Below are positions 29,402 through 37,257 of a DNA stretch of 64,000 bases, piece by piece (within the stretch, counting starts at the first letter, position 1; the number at the start of each line of letters is the position of its first letter). The stretch is from Saccharomycopsis phalli (taxonomy: Eukaryota; Ascomycota; Saccharomycetes; Ascoideales; Saccharomycopsidaceae), in contig CP073217.1 of NCBI GenBank assembly GCA_020342235.1, positions 806,001 to 870,000 of the forward strand. The letters run 5' to 3'. The position numbers and the translations under genes were made by a program. Under the pieces are notes generated by a model. It was given only the letters and a program-made list of their open reading frames with translations. It had not been told where the DNA came from and did not search any database.

Positions 29402-30841
29402 CTATACCTTTTCAAATGTAAACGTCTCAAACCCATTAACCGGCTGGCTATGGTCCGGCTCGATGCTGGAATTCTGGGTTATGCTGAGTTTCTGGGATAT
29501 GCCGGGTTTCTGGGATATGCCGGGCTTGTTTTGGTTGAGCTTCACCAAGCGCAGCTTTATGCCATTGATCTGCAGAAGCCAGCGTTTCTGGTTCATCTGC
29601 CGCTGCTTCTTGATGGTTTCGATGTTGCACGACGAGTACCATCCGGACTCGACCAAACGGATCTCGGTGGTTTCGTAGGCGGCATCTTCGGCGTTCATGC
29701 GTTCAATGGCATCTGTCAATTGCCTCACAAGCGAGTCGACCATGGGAGTCTCGCGATACTCGGTGTCCGAGTGGATGTCAAGCATGTCCACTTTGGAAGA
29801 AAGGGTGCTGACGTTGATCACTGGGGACGTGATCTGCGGCTCGAAGCTATCTTCACTGCCTGAATCTTCGACGCTGACTGGTTCAGTGTGCTTGATGTTA
29901 CTCAAGGACGCCTTTTTCACCAAGGTGCGTGCCCGGAAAGCAAGGCTTGGTTCCTCGAACGAAGGTGTGGTTACTGCGTCGATGGACTGGCCAAGCACCT
30001 GCATCCGTGGTGACACAGGGCTGGACAATTTCTTGATGCCGAGCTTGAGCTTGCCAATGACGTTTGATGCTGACGGCACGGTCACAAGCTTCGGCTTCTC
30101 AAAGCTCTCAATCACCGAGTGCGAGTTCGACTTGCGGTGGCTCTTCTCAATTGGCCCGTCAAACAGCGACGTCTGTGACAAGTTCATGCGGTGGGTGAAC
30201 CGCAGGCTCTTCTTGGGCCGCAAATCAGGCCGCCGCGTGATTGTGCCAATGCCTCTGAGCTGAGGGAGCGATTTGGCGTTCTTCAACTCGGGCTTGCCAA
30301 ACGACTCGCTGCGCTTGGTTGAAAACGTGCGGCGTATCTGGGTGAACGACGGCTTGCTATATTCCTTGGTTTCCGCTGTGCTAAAGTCTAGCTCGCTCTC
30401 AGACACGTCCTTGATTGACGGCACGTCGTAGATCGAACTGGTGTCAAGTTCCACCACTGATGCAGCGGTGTCAAACGGATCTATATAGCTAAGAACATAA
30501 TCCCGGTTCCGCTGCCGCACAGGACTGTCTACAAACACCAATGGGGCGTCCACTAACCGTCCCAGGTCCCGGTCCTCTCGCTTGAATGCCATCTCCAACG
30601 GAGTGTCGAGGAGCCGGCCCAGGTCCCTATCGTCCCGCTTAAACGTCATCTCCAATGGTGTGGTGCTGATCGACTCGTTGCTATCCTTGGAGCTCGTAAT
30701 GAGATTGTACCCGCGATGCGCAAGCGACTCATAACTGTCGTTCATCATGCCCTTGTAGTAATTGATCACCTGCGATTCGCTCACACCTCGCCAGTCGTCC
30801 TCAGTGGTATCAATGCTGGCTTGTCGACTGGGCACCGTCAT
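29402..30841 (-). CDS. Unknown, largely disordered 479-residue protein
   Basis: The frame is clean, and codon use looks like the neighbouring genes. I do not recognise the family. It is rich in Ser, Lys and charged residues with few hydrophobic blocks. Near residues 60-103 a module is duplicated: TPLEMTFKRDDRDLGRLLD, then TPLEMAFKREDRDLGRLVD, then a partial third start APLVF. The only compact-looking part is near 400-440 (ESGWYSSCNIETIKKQRQMN and a following KRWLLQINGIKLRLVKL), which could be a short conserved domain. The last 40 residues contain a small GISQKP repeat. Many Ser-Pro and Arg-x-x-Ser sites suggest a phosphoprotein of cortex or bud neck, but that is a guess. Confidence 0.75.
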   Translation of the reverse strand: MTVPSRQASIDTTEDDWRGVSESQVINYYKGMMNDSYESLAHRGYNLITSSKDSNESISTTPLEMTFKRDDRDLGRLLDTPLEMAFKREDRDLGRLVDAPLVFVDSPVRQRNRDYVLSYIDPFDTAASVVELDTSSIYDVPSIKDVSESELDFSTAETKEYSKPSFTQIRRTFSTKRSESFGKPELKNAKSLPQLRGIGTITRRPDLRPKKSLRFTHRMNLSQTSLFDGPIEKSHRKSNSHSVIESFEKPKLVTVPSASNVIGKLKLGIKKLSSPVSPRMQVLGQSIDAVTTPSFEEPSLAFRARTLVKKASLSNIKHTEPVSVEDSGSEDSFEPQITSPVINVSTLSSKVDMLDIHSDTEYRETPMVDSLVRQLTDAIERMNAEDAAYETTEIRLVESGWYSSCNIETIKKQRQMNQKRWLLQINGIKLRLVKLNQNKPGISQKPGISQKLSITQNSSIEPDHSQPVNGFETFTFEKV

Positions 30842-31371
30842 TTGTGTCTAGTTTTCTAAAAAAAAAAATATGCCTTGTATGCTAATGTTATCCGGGGTAT
30901 CGTGTCTCGTATCGTATATCTGCCCTTGCTATTCTCCTCTTTGCTATTCTCCTCGTCTCTTGCTATCCCTAGCAATTCTAATTTGGTATGCTAAATGCCG
31001 GTACTATCTGTCCTCTGTACATGGACGTGGACCAAAATCTATCTCGAATCTATATCCTCAACAACGCCACGATGGAGATCCGTGGAAAACGTTATTTAAC
31101 AAAGTTATAGCAATTTCACTGATCCAGAGCCCCAGACTTATAAATAGTATCACTCAGCCGAAATCCTAATGACGCTGTCTGAAAATTTAAAACAAGTGTC
31201 TAAAAAAACAATGCTTAGCTCAAAAATCAATATTTCTGAGTACCGAAAATTCTAGGGGGGTTAAACTGACAAACGTACCTTTGAGAATAATGCAGATCGG
31301 TGTGAATAATGCCGTTGTCCAAATTTGGCAAAAGTTTCAAAAGAAAATTTATAGTTTGTCCCGGCAAAAAA
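30842..31371. other. Intergenic region between unknown gene and tRNA-Val
   Basis: No gene seen. A minus-strand A-run at 31366-31371 (T6 in the transcript) is the likely Pol III terminator of the tRNA. Confidence 0.5.
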
Positions 31372-31445
31372 TGATTTCACCCAGGATCGAACTGGGGACG
31401 TTCTGCGTGTTAAGCAGATGCCATAACCTACTAGACCATGAAACC
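31372..31445 (-). tRNA. tRNA-Val (AAC)
   Basis: The 74-nt sequence starts GGTTTCATGGTCTAGTAGG and has the anticodon arm TCTGCTTAACACGCAGA (anticodon AAC). The T arm is GTTCGATCC and the 3' end GGTGAAATCA pairs with the 5' end. It is nearly the same as S. cerevisiae tRNA-Val(AAC). No intron. A T6 run follows immediately. Confidence 0.97.
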
Positions 31446-31564
31446 ATCTCTGATGTGTAGTTTTTTCGAAAGGCTCTATGAGCGCAGAGTTGAAATAAAG
31501 GCAGCCAAACTAAGCCACTTAGTATAAAACTCTTTTATACAGTACTATTTACACCAATACAACA

Positions 31565-31712
31565 TTCATAGGATGACCATATATTTCTGAGATAACCATC
31601 TCACCACATTTTTTGAGATAACCATCTCACCATACATTTCTGAGAGAACCATCTCACCATACATTTCTGAGAGAACCATCTCACCGTACATTTGAGAGAA
31701 AACCATTTAACC
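31565..31712. repeat. Minisatellite downstream of ROT1
   Basis: Four to five units containing TTTCTGAGATAACCATCTCA or TTTCTGAGAGAACCATCTCA, about 28 bp apart, ending just before the ROT1 3' end. Confidence 0.8.
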
Positions 31713-31744
31713 ACATACTTCTAATCATAAGCACATGTCCATGC

Positions 31745-32455
31745 CTACATGAACACATAAGAAAGACCACCTAAACTAAACAATCCCAACCCAGCATACC
31801 AGTAGCGACTAAAGTCCGGCTCTATTCTCACTGCGTTTGTCTTGCGTCGGTTTTCCAAGCTCCGCTTGATTAGACTTCTCTTCGAAGTACTGGTGGCAGC
31901 TGCTGCAGTAGGATTCAATGTTATCGTAGGAAGCATCAATGGCGGACGGTATGCAAGGTAAAGAGGCTGGATCGGAGTGCCGTCAAAGTCAAAGAGCTGC
32001 AACTCGTATCTACCGCTGTATCCGTCTATGCTGAGTTCGTACTTGCTAAAGGTCCCATTTCCATCAAACCGACTGTACACCGACACACCATTATCGCTGC
32101 ATGGGTCTGACAACAACTGCCGGCCGTCTTCTGTAATTGGCTGGAGTTGGATACCGCCATCTTGGATAGTGTACGTCCCGTGGGAAAATTGTAAAACCGC
32201 AGTAGGACACCCATGGTTCTTTGGATTACTCTGTACCAAGTAGAGAGCTGCCTCGTAGTGTCCATCGTCGGTAAAGGAATAACTTCTACCAGGCAATCCT
32301 GGTTCGATCAACAACTCGTCAACCGGGTCGTAGAACCCTGGTCCAGTGAATACCTGATTGGATTTACTGGTCCATGTTCCCGTGAGACTTAGCGAATTAT
32401 CAGCCACCACGGAACTTATGCAAAAAGCAATGCTCAAGGCGTTGAGGAAAAGCAT
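31745..32455 (-). CDS. ROT1: ER chaperone Rot1
   Basis: 236 residues with a signal peptide (MLFLNALSIAFCISSVVA) and a C-terminal hydrophobic anchor (YWYAGLGLFSLGGLSYVFM). The core GTWTSKSNQVFTGPGFYDPV and DELLIEPGLPGRSYSFTDDG is almost invariant in Rot1, as is LYLAYRPPLMLPT. Rot1 is an essential fungal ER protein needed for folding of glycoproteins and for beta-1,6-glucan synthesis. Length fits (yeast 256). The ATG at 32455 starts the signal peptide directly. Confidence 0.96.
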   Translation of the reverse strand: MLFLNALSIAFCISSVVADNSLSLTGTWTSKSNQVFTGPGFYDPVDELLIEPGLPGRSYSFTDDGHYEAALYLVQSNPKNHGCPTAVLQFSHGTYTIQDGGIQLQPITEDGRQLLSDPCSDNGVSVYSRFDGNGTFSKYELSIDGYSGRYELQLFDFDGTPIQPLYLAYRPPLMLPTITLNPTAAAATSTSKRSLIKRSLENRRKTNAVRIEPDFSRYWYAGLGLFSLGGLSYVFM

Positions 32456-32800
32456 GGTGAATCAAGAGGAGGGAAGTAGAGTGCAAAAAAAACCTGATAC
32501 GCTGCGCCCGGGTAACACACAAGAGGGCGGTGCAGAATGCCAGGACAAGGGCCCAAAGTATGGTTTAGGGCAGGTGTGGGTATTTACAGGAATATGCTCA
32601 TAATGCTATTAATATAATATTTATTGGAAAATGTCTGTAAGCCGTAACAAGCGGATTGAAGTAGGTGTCTTATATTCGACAAGCGGATTGAAGTAGATGT
32701 CTTATATTCGACAAGCGGATTGAACCAAGTGTCTTATATTAGTCAGGTGATTGATAGACACGACGCGGTATTGATTCACTGGTTATCATCTGATTACCGG
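32456..32800. repeat. ROT1-ORC4 spacer with 31-bp repeat
   Basis: 32655-32745 holds three units of a 31-mer containing GACAAGCGGATTGAAGTAG and GTCTTATATT. The rest shows no gene. Confidence 0.7.
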
Positions 32801-34609
32801 TTATAGTTTCGTATACCTCTTCAAGGGATTCTCCTTGTCTAAGAAGTTGGATATGTCCTTCATGTCAATCTGCAACTCAAATGGCATGACATCATAATTG
32901 TTCAAGTCGGTGACAATGGCCTTTCTTGAAGAAGTGCTTGCCCGGGTCTTGGACGGGGCAATAATCAACTCCAAGTGCTCGAGCTTCTCCCAGATGTGTC
33001 TGCAGCCATTCTTGGACCACACTTTGTAGCCAAACATGTTCATATGGCCCTCAGTGGAAAGCGAGTTCTTTGCGTTGATGACATATTCCGCTTGGCGCAG
33101 CTGGTTGACCTTTTGCGAGAGCCTTGAGTACTCCTGGTAACACAAGTTGAAGTTGACAAAGTTAAGCCCGAGCCGGACCAGGACTCTGGCGCAGCAAATG
33201 AGGAGGAAAAGCTGCAATTCGGAAAGCGACTCGTTCAACGTTTGCTTGAGAACGTTGTTCCGGGCACTAAACCCCTTGATGTTGGAGGTGTCGTTGTAGA
33301 TGGCAAAGTCGCTTGATTGCGGATATGGATTCTCAGCCGAGATTTGCGATACTGGGTAGATCCAGGAGTTGAGCAAGTCGAACTGGGACTTGGTTGTAAG
33401 GAACACTTTGTAGAGAAGCAGCTTGAACTGAAGAGCAAATTCCGGCTGGTAGAAGAGCGCATTGACGTAGTCGTTCCATAGCAAGCAGTACTTTCTGTTT
33501 GGCAGGGACTCGATCTCGTCCATGGTCAAGCAGAGCCGATGCCTGATGTCTATCCAGAAGAACTCAACCTCGGAGTTCATGTGGACGTTGATTAGCTCCT
33601 GTCTTTTCACGCTGGCCCCGGTAAAGTGGCCAAAGAACGTGATTATTCGCTGGGAGAACCGGGAGTTGACACGCTTCTCAAGCATCTCCTTGATGTTGAT
33701 CCGGGTGGTCAAGCCAATGACCGAGATTGGAATCGTGTGGTTGCCCGACGACAACTCAAATAGATTGTATAGCAACGTCTGTCGGTTATGGGCAGTGAAC
33801 TTCTCAAAGTCCTCGAGAATAAACACAAGCGTCATCGAGGTTTCCTTGGACCCGCCGATATTCTCCAAGCTGGTGAGAATCGACGAGAACGTCTCGCTGA
33901 TGGAGCGTTTTTCAAAGGCTCTGTCGACCTCGTCGTCAGCTTCGGCATAGAGATCTGCCAAGTCGGTGTTCTTGCCCAAGCGACTCAAATTCGCATCTAG
34001 CTGCCTGGCAATTTCCCGAACAGCCGACTTGTCGTCGTTCTGCAATACCCCAGACAAGTTGATCTGGATAAACGAGTTGCTGTCGCCACTATTGTACTTG
34101 TCATCCAACTCCCGAAGCACGTTGTTCAACACAAGCTTCTTCCCACACTGCCGGTCGCCAATCAAAATACATGACGACGAGTCCCCATTGACGATCCCGT
34201 GCTCGAGAAACGAGTATATTTCGCCGTATTGTGGCATCAACGAATGCGTGAGTACGTTGACATCCTGGCTGGGGTCAAAAAGACCCGGACGATGGACTAC
34301 AAACGGCACAATCTTGTTTATATACCCTGAGTTTGGGCTGCTGAGTTTCTGCACGACCGTCGAGCGCACAAACGCCACGTCCGGCTCGGTTATGGTCTCC
34401 AAAGGCTGTGTATTGTATTCCTGAAGTAGGCTGGTGATGGTAGAATTGGGGTGGGAAATAGTTTGCGATTGCTGGAGAGACGCGATCCGGGCAACAACCT
34501 CGGTCTCTGTGATCTTGTCGGTGTCGTCGAATCCACTTTCGTTTGGCCTCGAGCGCAACGATCGGGAAAAATCCACCTTGGGCTTTTTCCGCGGCCCTTG
34601 TATAGTCAT
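32801..34609 (-). CDS. ORC4: Origin recognition complex subunit 4
   Basis: 602 residues, AAA+-like subunit of the six-protein complex that marks replication origins and loads MCM. A disordered basic N-terminus (about 1-130) precedes the ATPase fold. The P-loop is altered: GDRQCGKKLVL, with Gly-Lys kept but Lys for the usual Thr/Ser. A Walker-B-like LVFILEDFEKF follows, then ARVLVRLGLNFVNFNLCYQE and a winged-helix C-terminal domain. Yeast Orc4 has 529 residues; the extra length is in the N-terminus. The ATG at 34609 (MTIQGPRKKPKVDFSR) is preferred over one 23 codons upstream that adds a hydrophobic stretch unfit for a nuclear protein. Confidence 0.88.
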   Translation of the reverse strand: MTIQGPRKKPKVDFSRSLRSRPNESGFDDTDKITETEVVARIASLQQSQTISHPNSTITSLLQEYNTQPLETITEPDVAFVRSTVVQKLSSPNSGYINKIVPFVVHRPGLFDPSQDVNVLTHSLMPQYGEIYSFLEHGIVNGDSSSCILIGDRQCGKKLVLNNVLRELDDKYNSGDSNSFIQINLSGVLQNDDKSAVREIARQLDANLSRLGKNTDLADLYAEADDEVDRAFEKRSISETFSSILTSLENIGGSKETSMTLVFILEDFEKFTAHNRQTLLYNLFELSSGNHTIPISVIGLTTRINIKEMLEKRVNSRFSQRIITFFGHFTGASVKRQELINVHMNSEVEFFWIDIRHRLCLTMDEIESLPNRKYCLLWNDYVNALFYQPEFALQFKLLLYKVFLTTKSQFDLLNSWIYPVSQISAENPYPQSSDFAIYNDTSNIKGFSARNNVLKQTLNESLSELQLFLLICCARVLVRLGLNFVNFNLCYQEYSRLSQKVNQLRQAEYVINAKNSLSTEGHMNMFGYKVWSKNGCRHIWEKLEHLELIIAPSKTRASTSSRKAIVTDLNNYDVMPFELQIDMKDISNFLDKENPLKRYTKL

Positions 34610-34813
34610 TGGCCAGTAGGTGAAACCTAGGATTGGTAAGATCAATGGTACTATGCGCACTCCAAAAATACTTTTCAAAGGGTAGAGCCTTGAGTTGGTG
34701 TGATCAATAGTGCTATGCGCCCCAACACTATTTCACAGGGTACAGCCAGGATTGGTACCAATAGTGCTATGCGCACCCAGCACTATTTCCACTAAGCTCA
34801 TCTCAGGCAAACC

Positions 34814-36049
34814 ATGAAAGGTTTTGATGTCGAGGGCCTTTTAAAGTTGGTGGTGGAGGACCCGATGCGGCTCCCTGAGCTCGGCCATCTTCTCAACAGC
34901 AACGAAATCACACACTATGAATTGGTAACGAGCTACTGCACCCGGCTCCAGATCGCACTCGACCAGCAGGATATGGCACTTCTCAGCAGCTTATTGGACT
35001 TAATTGACCTGCTCGTGAAGGTCGGCAGCGTGAACTTGGCCTTGTACTTGTTTGTCCCCGAACTGGTCTCTGGAGAAGTGGTGAAACTTTCGTTCTTCTG
35101 TGACACTCTTCTTGGCATGATGCGAGGATCCATGCCCCAGCAGGTGACAGAAAAGGCCCGCTACTATTTGACCAACTGGATCATGCATTTTAAAGAAGTT
35201 CTTGGAACCAAGGCGGTTTTTGATACCGTACTTGCCACGTTACATAACCTTGGCGTATATCTGTCGAGCGACGAGCCGCGGCCGCTCACCGAGGAGTTTC
35301 TCGGCTCAACAAAAGTGCCAGAGGACGTTATCAGCGACTACTGCTTGTATTCAATGGTGTCCTTTGCAAATACTACTAGTAGAAAGCTCCGCTGCAGAAA
35401 CTGCGGCGGATTATACCTCCAGGAACACTGCCAATTGCTTCCGTTGGTCCATCTTGACATCTACGACCCGGTCGAGGTGTGCGTGTCGTGCTTTGGCCTT
35501 GTGAAATTAAAGTACGAGCGTCGTTGGGAAAAGGCCCAAAAGGTCCCAGCCAGACGGTCCACTGTACTTTCGGTACACAGTTTACCGCTAATCCCCGAGG
35601 TCAATCCACCATCGGAGGAGCCCTTTGTCACCAGTCTGGTCCCACAGACTAATTTCTCAGGTCGCCCGGGCCAGAAGACCACCAGTCTTCCCCATTTGCA
35701 TTCACCCATTTCTGCTCCTCCAAAGCATGCCAGCTCGCCCAATCTTTCATTGGAGCCTCCGCTACCGAATCGGCCGCTTCTGGATCAGCAAATCAACGTG
35801 ATCATAGAGCATCTTGATGAGACACAGCTTTCGTCGGCGGAAGTCGACGTCATTGGCTATCTTTCGTCTCAGGTATCGCAAATGGACCGTGGTGTGTCCC
35901 GGGAGCAGTTGCAGGCGATTGGGATGGATCGGGCGATGTTGCTTCGCAAGCGGATTTCCGGGATCCAAAGGGTGGTTTCTGGGCGAATTGAGGAGCTTGA
36001 GAGAACGGAGCGGTTGATGGATGAGATGAGTGGATGGAGGCTTGCGTGA
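34814..36049 (+). CDS. VPS27-like protein with degenerate FYVE finger
   Basis: 411 residues. Residues 1-150 are helical and resemble a VHS domain. Residues 177-226 align with the Vps27 FYVE finger (RKLRCRNCGGLYLQEH... DIYDPVEVCVSC against RKHHCRSCGGVFCQEH... GIYEPVRVCDSC). Two zinc ligands are lost: Ser180 for the second Cys and Leu202 for the fifth. The PI3P-binding HH of RKHHCR is replaced by LR. The Ser/Pro-rich linker lacks ubiquitin-interacting motifs. The C-terminus (about 320-405) is a helical region like the part of Vps27 that binds Hse1. Vps27 is the ESCRT-0 endosomal sorting subunit (622 residues in yeast). This may be a divergent VPS27 or a paralogue. 204 bp separate it from divergent ORC4. 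Confidence 0.65.
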   Translation: MKGFDVEGLLKLVVEDPMRLPELGHLLNSNEITHYELVTSYCTRLQIALDQQDMALLSSLLDLIDLLVKVGSVNLALYLFVPELVSGEVVKLSFFCDTLLGMMRGSMPQQVTEKARYYLTNWIMHFKEVLGTKAVFDTVLATLHNLGVYLSSDEPRPLTEEFLGSTKVPEDVISDYCLYSMVSFANTTSRKLRCRNCGGLYLQEHCQLLPLVHLDIYDPVEVCVSCFGLVKLKYERRWEKAQKVPARRSTVLSVHSLPLIPEVNPPSEEPFVTSLVPQTNFSGRPGQKTTSLPHLHSPISAPPKHASSPNLSLEPPLPNRPLLDQQINVIIEHLDETQLSSAEVDVIGYLSSQVSQMDRGVSREQLQAIGMDRAMLLRKRISGIQRVVSGRIEELERTERLMDEMSGWRLA

Positions 36050-36061
36050 TGGAATGGATGG

Positions 36062-36420
36062 AGGGGTAATGGGGAATTATTGAGATGTGGAATTATTGAG
36101 ATGTGGAATTATTGAGATGTGGAATTATTGAGATGTGGAATTATTGAGATTACTGTGGAGTCGTTGAGATTATTGTGGAATGATTGAGATTATTGCGGAA
36201 TCGTCGAGATTACTAAGAGTTGGAATCGTCGATATTACTGTGGAATCATTGTGATTATTAAGTTGGAATCATTGTGATTACTGAGTTGGAATCATTGTGA
36301 TTACTGTATAATCATTGTCGTTACTGAGTTAGAATCGTCGATATTGTTGTGGAATCGTCGAAATTGCTGTGGAATTGTGGAGATTGTTGAGTTGGAATGA
36401 TTGTAATCACTGAGAGTAGT
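36062..36420. repeat. Degenerate 16-18 bp minisatellite
   Basis: Starts just after the VPS27-like stop with perfect units of ATTATTGAGATGTGGA and decays into variants of GTGGAATCATTGTGATTACT. Confidence 0.85.
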
Positions 36421-36544
36421 TGGGAATCGTATGAGAATCTCAAACCAGTTGGCTAGATGATTAAATTGAGAAATTGGCAGAGCTTTCTAATTGTGGTTTA
36501 GAGGTTTATGAGAATCGCGCTGCATTCAATAGAATGGTGTTTAT

Positions 36545-36795
36545 TTGAGCATTCATTTGAATATTCATTTGAATATTCATTTGAGGCATTCAAAAGGCAT
36601 TCAAAAGGCATTCAAAAGACATTCAAAAGACATTCAAAAGACATTCACTTGAACATTCACTTGAGTATTCACTTGAACATTCACTTGAACATTCACTTGA
36701 GTATTCACTTGAACATTCACTTGAGTATCCATTCGAGTATCCATTTGACATCCATTCGAATATCCATTTGACATCCATTTGAGTATCCATTGGAC
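36545..36795. repeat. 12-bp minisatellite ATTCACTTGAAC
   Basis: About twenty tandem units that change from TATTCATTTGAA through GGCATTCAAAA to ATTCACTTGAAC and ATCCATTTGAGT. Frames on both strands through it are only translated repeat. Confidence 0.9.
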
Positions 36796-37084
36796 ATCCA
36801 CTTGATACAATACACTGCCAATGTGTGCGTTTAAACTCTGATACACAATTAGTGTATACTACAATACTGTGTCATATGTTCGTTAGTCTACCTTAATAAT
36901 ATACATGCCATGTATCTTGGACTGAAGTCAGTCGTATACTACGATTCCTGTCGTGTCTCATTATTGTCAGGATCTTTGACGTGTGTTGTATGTTCGTAGG
37001 TTGTCATCTTGTTGTCCATGTCTCCAGAATGCTAGTCATGGCGTCTTTGTATCCACTTTCGGTAGCTCCTCGTTGGGTCTTTAG

Positions 37085-37257
37085 GTATGTCATTCAGCCT
37101 TGCTCAAGTATCCATTCAGCCTTGCTCAAGTATCCATTCAGCCTTGCTCAAGTATCCATTCAGCCTTGCTCAAGTATCCATTCAGCCTTGCTCAAGTATC
37201 CATCCAGCCTTGCTCAAGTATCCATCCAGCCTTGCTCAAGTATCCATCCAGCCTTCT
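37085..37257. repeat. 22-bp minisatellite abutting EAF1 3' end
   Basis: Eight near-perfect units of CCTTGCTCAAGTATCCATTC (plus AG). The last unit touches the EAF1 stop codon at 37258, so the array lies in its 3' UTR. Confidence 0.95.

Noticed and set aside
36508-36846. Frames with HLNIHLSIHLNIH and its antisense
   Set aside because: Translations of a 12-bp minisatellite.
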